A stretch of 64,000 bases of DNA, taken from the NCBI RefSeq assembly GCF_046773475.1, contig NZ_CP177240.1, positions 1 to 64,000 of the forward strand, in the 5' to 3' direction. The position numbers were made by a program, and so were the translations under genes. Of the stretch, positions 58,928 through 64,000 are shown piece after piece. Numbering within the stretch: the first letter of the stretch is position 1; each line of letters begins with the position of its first letter. This DNA comes from Nitratireductor aquimarinus. GTDB lineage: Bacteria; Pseudomonadota; Alphaproteobacteria; Rhizobiales; Rhizobiaceae. The notes under the pieces are model-generated. The model made no database searches and was not told the DNA's origin. It saw only the letters and a program-made list of their open reading frames with translations.

Positions 58928-60586
58928 TTGAGTTCAGATGTGACATCGCTCGCGGAGCGTTTTGAGAAGTTCGTCGCCTATGAAGTGGAGGACAAGGCTC
59001 TCCCTTCCGTGTCCTATGTGCTTGTCGACCGGGATGGCGTCCTGGCGAGCGGGCATGTCAGGCGCAGCGATCTGGACCATGCGATGGGTGAGGATACGGC
59101 CTTTCGCATCGGCTCACTGACGAAAATGTTCACGGCGCTTGCGCTGATGCAGCTTGCAGAAGCGGGCAAGGTCGATATCGATGCCGATATCCGGGAATAT
59201 CTGCCGGAATTTTCACCGCACAATCCCTTCGACAACGACCCGTCCGGGCCGCATGGCAACAACATCACGCTGCGCAAGCTGATGAGCCACACCTCCGGTC
59301 TGGTGCGTGAGCCGAAGAGCGGACACTATCTTGATTCCCAGCGCCCGGTTCTGTCCGAAACGGTGCGCGAACTGGCGGAATCCACCCTGAAGGAAGACCC
59401 CAGCGCGGGCGTTTTCCGCTATTCCAACGCCGGCATTGCAGTCGTCGGGCGGGTGGTCGAACTCGTGTCCGGCTGCGATTTCAACACCTATGTGGCGGAT
59501 CATCTCTTCCGCCCGATCGGTATGTCTAACAGCGCTAACACCGTATCGCCGGAACTTCTGGCGCGGCTTGCGCCTGCGTGGATGTGGACCATGGAAGCGG
59601 ATGTTCCCGCACCCGTCTTCGATCTCGGCGGTTCGCCCGCCGGCAACATCTATTCGACGCTGTCCGACATGGGGCTCTTCGCCCGCTCGCTCCTTCGTGG
59701 TGGCTTTACGTCTGACGGCGCCTCGATCATCTCGCCTGGAAGCCTGACGCGGATGTGGATGCCCGTCGGAGAACGGCCGCCGGGCTATAGCGGTGACCTG
59801 AAGGGTTATGGCCTTGGCTTCGGACTGGGAGAGGTGGATGGCTGGATGTCGATTGGCCATGGCGGCGCGGTCTATGGTTTTGCGACCCAGATGACGCTTC
59901 TGCCAGCTGCCGGTCTCGGTGCGCTGATTTTCTCGACACTGGATTTCAGCAACCAGATCGCCAGCCGGTTGACCGTGAAGGGGCTGCAACTCGCACTGGC
60001 TGATCGCAAGATGGGGGCGGCGCCGGTGCCGCCGAAGCCACGCACGCCTCTGGCTCCCGAAGAGCTGGAGGACCTCGTTGGCCATTATGCCGAGCAGGAT
60101 GCGACCGAGGGCGAGGCCGTGGAAGTTCGCGCAAGCAATGGGCGGCTTTACCTTATGGGTGATGGCGTGCCGCTGGAACTTCGCCGCGTCTCAGGGGCCG
60201 ATTTCCGGATCGATGGCCGCATCTACGGAGAGGGCGCGGATTACGCACATATGGATGTCGCTTTCCCGGCGCAGGACGAAATGCGCTGGAAAGACAAGGA
60301 ATGGCGGAAAACCCCACCCTGTCAAAGTGAAGTTCCGGCAGAAATTGCGCCGCATCTTGGCGATTACGGGCCGGACTTCAACGTCACCAACCTGTTTTAC
60401 GCCAATGGGGGGCTCAAATGCCTGATCGAATATTTCTGCACGCATGCGTGCGAACCGGTTGGTCCGGGTCGCTTCAGGATGCACGGCATACTCTATGACA
60501 ATGAGCTTCTGGAACTCGATGCCGTCAATGAGGAAGGCAGGCGGGGCATTCGTGTCGGTCAAATGTTTCTGGAGCGGCGACCCTGA
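58928..60586 (+). CDS. Class C beta-lactamase-fold serine hydrolase (D-aminopeptidase-like)
   Basis: This 552-residue protein has an N-terminal serine beta-lactamase/penicillin-binding domain: S63-L-T-K66 (SxxK), Y165-S-N (YxN) and H311-G-G (the KTG equivalent). The C-terminal about 180 residues look like a beta-barrel extension (EELEDLVGHYAEQD) as in D-aminopeptidases and DUF3471-type proteins. It starts with TTG at 58928, preceded by AGGGGG. No signal peptide, so it is cytoplasmic and more likely a peptidase/esterase than an antibiotic-resistance enzyme. With dsdA and the dipeptide epimerase, release of N-terminal D-amino acids is the favoured guess. Confidence 0.85.
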   Translation: MSSDVTSLAERFEKFVAYEVEDKALPSVSYVLVDRDGVLASGHVRRSDLDHAMGEDTAFRIGSLTKMFTALALMQLAEAGKVDIDADIREYLPEFSPHNPFDNDPSGPHGNNITLRKLMSHTSGLVREPKSGHYLDSQRPVLSETVRELAESTLKEDPSAGVFRYSNAGIAVVGRVVELVSGCDFNTYVADHLFRPIGMSNSANTVSPELLARLAPAWMWTMEADVPAPVFDLGGSPAGNIYSTLSDMGLFARSLLRGGFTSDGASIISPGSLTRMWMPVGERPPGYSGDLKGYGLGFGLGEVDGWMSIGHGGAVYGFATQMTLLPAAGLGALIFSTLDFSNQIASRLTVKGLQLALADRKMGAAPVPPKPRTPLAPEELEDLVGHYAEQDATEGEAVEVRASNGRLYLMGDGVPLELRRVSGADFRIDGRIYGEGADYAHMDVAFPAQDEMRWKDKEWRKTPPCQSEVPAEIAPHLGDYGPDFNVTNLFYANGGLKCLIEYFCTHACEPVGPGRFRMHGILYDNELLELDAVNEEGRRGIRVGQMFLERRP

Positions 60587-60603
60587 GCGGTCACGAGGGT
60601 ATC

Positions 60604-61719
60604 ATGTCCATTTCGCATATCGAGATTTTCAAGGCGGGATTGCCGCTCAAGCGCCCGTTCCGGATCGCCATTGGCGAGACGAGCGTTACCGAGACGATTT
60701 TCGTCAGGGTGCATACGGATGACGGCCTCTACGGGCTCGGGGAGGCCAACCTCTTTCGGCCCGTGGCGGGCGAGACCCGGGAGGCCGCGCTGGCCAATGC
60801 GCGCGATCTGGCGCAATGGCTGATCGGCCGGGACCCGCTGGATATTGACGGTTGCGTCGCCGGCATGCGCGCCTTCCTGCCGAACAACGCCACGATCCGT
60901 TCGGCTTTCGACATGGCGCTTTACGACCTTCTGGGAAAGACGGCGCAATTGCCGCTATACGCGGTTCTGGCGGGGCCAAGGCGAGAGATCGTCACCGACA
61001 ACACGGTGGGCATCGATACGCCCGAGACCATGGCTGCGCACGCTCTTGAGTTCCGCGAGCGCGGCTTCACGGCGGTCAAGGTCAAGCTGGGCGCGGGCGT
61101 TGCGGAGGATGTGGCGCGCGTCGCGGCGATCCGCGACGTTCTGGGGCCGGACATCGCCATTCGGATCGACGCCAATCAGGGCTGGGACCGGGTGGAGGCG
61201 CTTCAGGCGCTCAGGCGATTGTCGGCCTTTGACATCCAGTATTGCGAACAGCCTGTTGCAGCCTGGGATTTCGAGGGTCTCGCCGCCGCCCGTTCGCTTG
61301 GAGCCATCCCCATCATGGCCGATGAGGCGCTTTTCGACGAGCACGACGCCATGCGCCTCGTCACGACCGGAGCCTGCGATTATTTCAACATCAAACTGGC
61401 GAAGTCTGGCGGAATTCACGTGGCGCTGAAAATCAACGCCCTGGCTGAAGCGACAGGCATAAAATGCATGATCGGCTGCATGACCGAGACCCGTCTGGGG
61501 CTCACCGCTGCCGCGCATCTGGTCTCGTCACGCGGAAATATCGTTTTCGCGGATCTGGACGGCGCAGACATGCTGCGTGAAGATCCGGTCGTTGGCGGCA
61601 TGGTCTATGGCGAGGGCGGGCGCATTATGGTGCCCGATGCTCCGGGACTTGGCGCTGATCTGGATGCCGGTTTCATCGCCGGTCTTGAATGCGAAACCAT
61701 TGGGCGGAATGCAGAATGA
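60604..61719 (+). CDS. Dipeptide epimerase (L-Ala-D/L-Glu epimerase family)
   Basis: This 371-residue enolase-superfamily enzyme has the 1,1-proton-transfer pair: K161 in the AVKVKLG segment (K159-V-K161) and K267 in KLAKSGG, metal ligands D189, E215 and D240, and the dipeptide-specific D317-L-D319 motif at the end of the last strand. These match L-Ala-D/L-Glu epimerases, which invert the D-Glu of murein dipeptides. It follows the hydrolase gene closely and overlaps the PLP-enzyme gene by ATGA. Substrate could also be another dipeptide. Confidence 0.9.
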   Translation: MSISHIEIFKAGLPLKRPFRIAIGETSVTETIFVRVHTDDGLYGLGEANLFRPVAGETREAALANARDLAQWLIGRDPLDIDGCVAGMRAFLPNNATIRSAFDMALYDLLGKTAQLPLYAVLAGPRREIVTDNTVGIDTPETMAAHALEFRERGFTAVKVKLGAGVAEDVARVAAIRDVLGPDIAIRIDANQGWDRVEALQALRRLSAFDIQYCEQPVAAWDFEGLAAARSLGAIPIMADEALFDEHDAMRLVTTGACDYFNIKLAKSGGIHVALKINALAEATGIKCMIGCMTETRLGLTAAAHLVSSRGNIVFADLDGADMLREDPVVGGMVYGEGGRIMVPDAPGLGADLDAGFIAGLECETIGRNAE

Positions 61720-62828
61720 TTGTTGAGGAGCCACTGGACGCGCAGGACAGAATGGATTCGCCCATCGGCGCGCGCATGCGCATAGGCGGCCGTGACGTCG
61801 ATTACTTTTGCGGAACCAGTTACCACGCCCTTCATGGGCATCCCGTCGTCATTGAGGCGGCGGTGCAGGCATTGCGGACGTATGGGCTTGGCCCGGCAAC
61901 GCGCGCCGACATGCCGGTCTATACGGAGACCGAAGCGCTGGTCTGTCAGCATTTCGGCTGCGATGCCGCGGCCTATGTGGCTTCCGGTTATCTCTCCATA
62001 ATGGCGCTTCTGCTCGCGCTGCGTGACGACTACGATGTGGCCTTTGCCGATGAACGATCCCATTTCAGTGTGAACGACGCGCTGAAATGCGCCGAGCGGC
62101 CGGTTGTCCGTTTCAAGCACCGCGATCCGCAGCATCTTTCAGAGCAAATGCGCCGTCATCTCAAGCCCGGGCAGGTGCCCGTCGTGGTGAGCGATGGTGT
62201 GTTCCCGTCAACCGGTGCTCTGGCTCCGCTCGATGCATACGCCGATATTCTGGAAGCCTGGCCGGGCGGGCTGCTCTGCATTGACGATTCCCATGGTGTC
62301 GGAGTTCTCGGCGGCACGGGGCGTGGAACGCTCGAGCATTTCGACCTTGAAGGGGACCGTGCGTTTTGCGCCGGCACGCTCAGCAAGGCGTTTGGCGGTT
62401 TTGGCGGCGTCGTGCCGGCAAGCCGGGCGCTTGCGGAGAAAATCGCGACCAAGGGCGGTGTCGTCGCTGGCGCGTCGCCTCCGCCTGTTCCGGCTGCGGC
62501 TGCTGCCGGCGCTGGGTTGCGGCTTTTCATGGAAAGCCCGGCCATGCTCCAGTCACTGCGCGCGAACGTGGCGCATATGCGTGCTGGCCTCGCCGAGCTG
62601 GGGCTCGCTGTTCCGCAGACGCCCGTGCCGATCTTCAATGTTCAGGCGTCGGTCGATCTGAAGCAGGTGAGCGAGAAGCTTCGCGCGCGCGACATCGTGG
62701 TGAAGCATGTGAGCGCCGGCGGTTACTCGGATGCGCCACCGGTGGAAACGCTCAGGATTGCGGTCTTCTCCAGCCATACGCCCGAGCAGATCGATGGCCT
62801 GCTCGCCGGCCTTGCCGCATATCTTTGA
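61716..62828 (+). CDS. Alpha-oxoamine-synthase-like PLP enzyme
   Basis: This 370-residue fold-type I PLP protein resembles 8-amino-7-oxononanoate synthase/2-amino-3-ketobutyrate ligase. Motifs are YFCGTSYHALHGHP, LGPATRADMPVYTETEALV, VASGYLSIMALL, VVVSDGVFPSTGALAPL, CIDDSHGVGVLGGTGRG with the PLP Asp and His, and GTLSKAFGGFGG with the PLP Lys. It is shorter at the N-terminus than AONS. There is no biotin gene here, and the location suggests amino-acid metabolism (ligase, aldolase or racemase) in the D-peptide pathway. Exact reaction unknown. Confidence 0.8.
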   Translation: MIVEEPLDAQDRMDSPIGARMRIGGRDVDYFCGTSYHALHGHPVVIEAAVQALRTYGLGPATRADMPVYTETEALVCQHFGCDAAAYVASGYLSIMALLLALRDDYDVAFADERSHFSVNDALKCAERPVVRFKHRDPQHLSEQMRRHLKPGQVPVVVSDGVFPSTGALAPLDAYADILEAWPGGLLCIDDSHGVGVLGGTGRGTLEHFDLEGDRAFCAGTLSKAFGGFGGVVPASRALAEKIATKGGVVAGASPPPVPAAAAAGAGLRLFMESPAMLQSLRANVAHMRAGLAELGLAVPQTPVPIFNVQASVDLKQVSEKLRARDIVVKHVSAGGYSDAPPVETLRIAVFSSHTPEQIDGLLAGLAAYL

Positions 62829-62850
62829 CGCTGTCTTGTTGACGAGAGCG

Positions 62851-62881
62851 AAAGCCAGCCAGCTTTAGCACGGCTGGCTTT
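62851..62881. terminator. Bidirectional terminator
   Basis: AAAGCCAGCC pairs with GGCTGGCTTT (ten perfect pairs, 11-base loop) in the 59-bp gap between the convergent PLP-enzyme and HMG-CoA lyase genes. The A run on one side and T run on the other support terminator function in both directions. Confidence 0.78.
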
Positions 62882-62887
62882 CCATCA

Positions 62888-63787
62888 TCAGCACACGGGC
62901 GCGCGGAGCGCCTTGTAGACGCGGCTGGTCGGGGCGATGCCCATCGTGTCCGCGCAGAAGGAAACGGCGTCGAGAAGCGGACCGAGCGCGATGCCGGTCT
63001 CCATGCCTTGACCGTTCAGAAGATAAACGACATCTTCCGTCGCCACATTGCCGGCTGCGCCGGGGGCAAAGGGGCAGCCGCCGAGGCCGCCCGCAGCCGC
63101 ATCCACGGTACGAACGCCGAGCCTCACCGCTTCCCAGACATTGGCGACGCCCATGCCGTAGGTGTCGTGGAAATGGGCCGCGATTTCATCCATTGGAACG
63201 TTTTTCGCGACCGCTTCCAGCACGGCGGCAATGCGCGCCGGTGTCGCCTTTCCGAGCGTTTCGCCAAGGGCGATCTCCTGGCAGCCCATCTCGCGCAGGG
63301 CCTTGGCCACCGGGGCGACGGCCCCGGGTTCAATCGGGCCGGCATAGGGGCAGTCGGTGATGGTGGAGATGTAGCCACGCACGAACACGCCCGCGTCACG
63401 CGCCCGCGTGACGATGGGCGCGAAACGCTGAAGAGAGGCGCTGACCGTGGAGCCGATGTTCTTTTCCGCAAAATCATCGCTTGCCGCCGTGAAAACGGCG
63501 ATGGCGCGCGCGCCTTCTTCAAGCGCCTGTTCCAGCCCCCGCTCATTTGCAACCAGCACCATGTCGCCGGCGCGTTCTGGCGCGCCGACGGCTTCCATGA
63601 CATCCGCAGTGTCCGCCATGCGCGGCACGCGCTTTGGCGAGACGAACGCGCCCACCTCCATCCGCTGAATGCCGGCGCGGCGCAGCCGCTCGATCAGCGC
63701 GATGCGGTGGGCGGTTTCGATGTGTTCCCTGCGCGCCTGCAACCCGTCACGGGGCGCAACCTCGACGATTGAGACGCGCGTGCTCAC
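62888..63787 (-). CDS. Hydroxymethylglutaryl-CoA lyase
   Basis: This 299-residue enzyme splits HMG-CoA into acetyl-CoA and acetoacetate. Motifs are IVEVAPRDGLQARREHI with the catalytic Arg-Asp, FVSPKRVPRMADT, HFHDTYGMGVAN with the metal His pair and the GLGGCPFAPGAAGN loop with the active-site Cys. It starts with GTG at 63787, overlapping the stop of the HMG-CoA reductase gene (GTGA). Lyase and reductase together indicate a mevalonate degradation operon. Confidence 0.95.
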   Translation of the reverse strand: MSTRVSIVEVAPRDGLQARREHIETAHRIALIERLRRAGIQRMEVGAFVSPKRVPRMADTADVMEAVGAPERAGDMVLVANERGLEQALEEGARAIAVFTAASDDFAEKNIGSTVSASLQRFAPIVTRARDAGVFVRGYISTITDCPYAGPIEPGAVAPVAKALREMGCQEIALGETLGKATPARIAAVLEAVAKNVPMDEIAAHFHDTYGMGVANVWEAVRLGVRTVDAAAGGLGGCPFAPGAAGNVATEDVVYLLNGQGMETGIALGPLLDAVSFCADTMGIAPTSRVYKALRAPVC

Positions 63788-64000
63788 TTGTCGCCCCGGA
63801 TGCGCTTCAAAATCTCTTCGGCCAGATCCTGCCGCACCTTGCCGAGGGTCTTGAGTTCGCTCGCGACCAGATCGATCTCATCACCAACCGCACCGACCAT
63901 CAGAGCGACATTCTGCGCATGCAGCGCCATGTGTCCCTTCTGGATGCCGGTCGTGGCGAGTGCGCGCATGGCGGCGAAGTTCTGGGCAAGGCCGATGGAA
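63784..64000 (-). CDS. mvaA: Degradative HMG-CoA reductase, 3' end
   Basis: Only the C-terminal about 71 residues lie in the window: SIGLAQNFAAMRALATTGIQ, then KGHMALHAQNVAL, and an acidic/basic C-terminal helix (VRQDLAEEILKRIRGDK). The G-H-M with the catalytic His and the downstream segment match class II (degradative, NAD-dependent) HMG-CoA reductases such as the Pseudomonas mevalonii enzyme, which oxidises mevalonate to HMG-CoA. The frame continues beyond the right edge. Confidence 0.85.
   Translation of the reverse strand, partial: SIGLAQNFAAMRALATTGIQKGHMALHAQNVALMVGAVGDEIDLVASELKTLGKVRQDLAEEILKRIRGDK

Noticed and set aside
58928..60586. Antibiotic-resistance beta-lactamase
   Set aside because: The SxxK, YxN and HGG motifs are present, but there is no signal peptide, the protein is too long, it has a C-terminal extension, and it sits in a peptide-catabolism operon.
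1..64000. Mobile elements, prophage, CRISPR arrays, tRNA or rRNA genes
   Set aside because: No transposase, integrase, regular spaced repeats or tRNA-like cloverleaf was seen; all gaps are shorter than 300 bp.

Overview
The window is high-GC, densely packed bacterial DNA with no rRNA, tRNA, insertion sequence, phage or CRISPR signature. The gene content (several carbohydrate and peptide ABC importers, two tripartite tricarboxylate transporters, ROK/LacI/GntR/MarR/TetR/LysR regulators), the very common 1-8 bp gene overlaps, and one CCTTCTCCCCG-type intergenic palindrome at 33535-33609 suggest an alphaproteobacterium of the Hyphomicrobiales (Rhizobiales). This placement is inferred from style and families, not from a marker gene. 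Almost every gene belongs to a catabolic or uptake operon with its own local regulator.

Layout. (1) 1-6882: a sugar ABC importer with a SIS isomerase/deglycase and a PfkB kinase, read leftward, facing a ROK regulator. (2) 6922-12194: a TctCBA importer, a MarR regulator and a divergent sulfatase/phosphonate monoester hydrolase. (3) 12191-16618: a membrane histidine kinase with a periplasmic molybdopterin-fold protein, an unknown membrane protein and a REC-LuxR response regulator. (4) 16861-29638: a LacI-controlled block with nagB, a SIS protein, nagA and a ceramidase-fold protein, then a complete sugar ABC importer with an AGE-like epimerase, an N-terminally truncated uxuB and uxuA. (5) 29793-35334: gntR, nanE, nanK and an ABC importer without an ATPase. 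(6) 35630-44968: a TetR-associated operon mixing tctC, tctA and tctB with an oxidoreductase, a TIM-barrel isomerase, an enlarged enolase-superfamily protein, a Rossmann epimerase-like protein and a DHDPS-family aldolase. (7) 44996-62828: two complete dipeptide importers around D-serine dehydratase, with a LysR regulator, a class C beta-lactamase-fold hydrolase, a dipeptide epimerase and an alpha-oxoamine-synthase-like PLP enzyme. (8) 62888-64000: HMG-CoA lyase and the 3' end of degradative HMG-CoA reductase.

How the genes work together. Blocks 4 and 5 form an amino-sugar pathway: NanK phosphorylates ManNAc, NanE epimerises ManNAc-6-P to GlcNAc-6-P, NagA deacetylates it and NagB converts glucosamine-6-P to fructose-6-P. 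The same palindrome, GCAACCGGTTGC, lies upstream of lacI/nagB and of the ABC/uxu operon, so LacI probably controls both. Block 6 looks like a complete but unrecognised route for a sugar acid or related carboxylate. Block 7 looks like a system for taking up and degrading peptides that contain D-amino acids, possibly muropeptides. Block 8 fits mevalonate catabolism.

The most notable observations are the block 6 operon, the block 7 D-peptide island, the uxuB deletion, the loss of expected catalytic or zinc motifs in several enzymes, and hairpins between the binding-protein gene and the first permease gene in six of seven importer operons.
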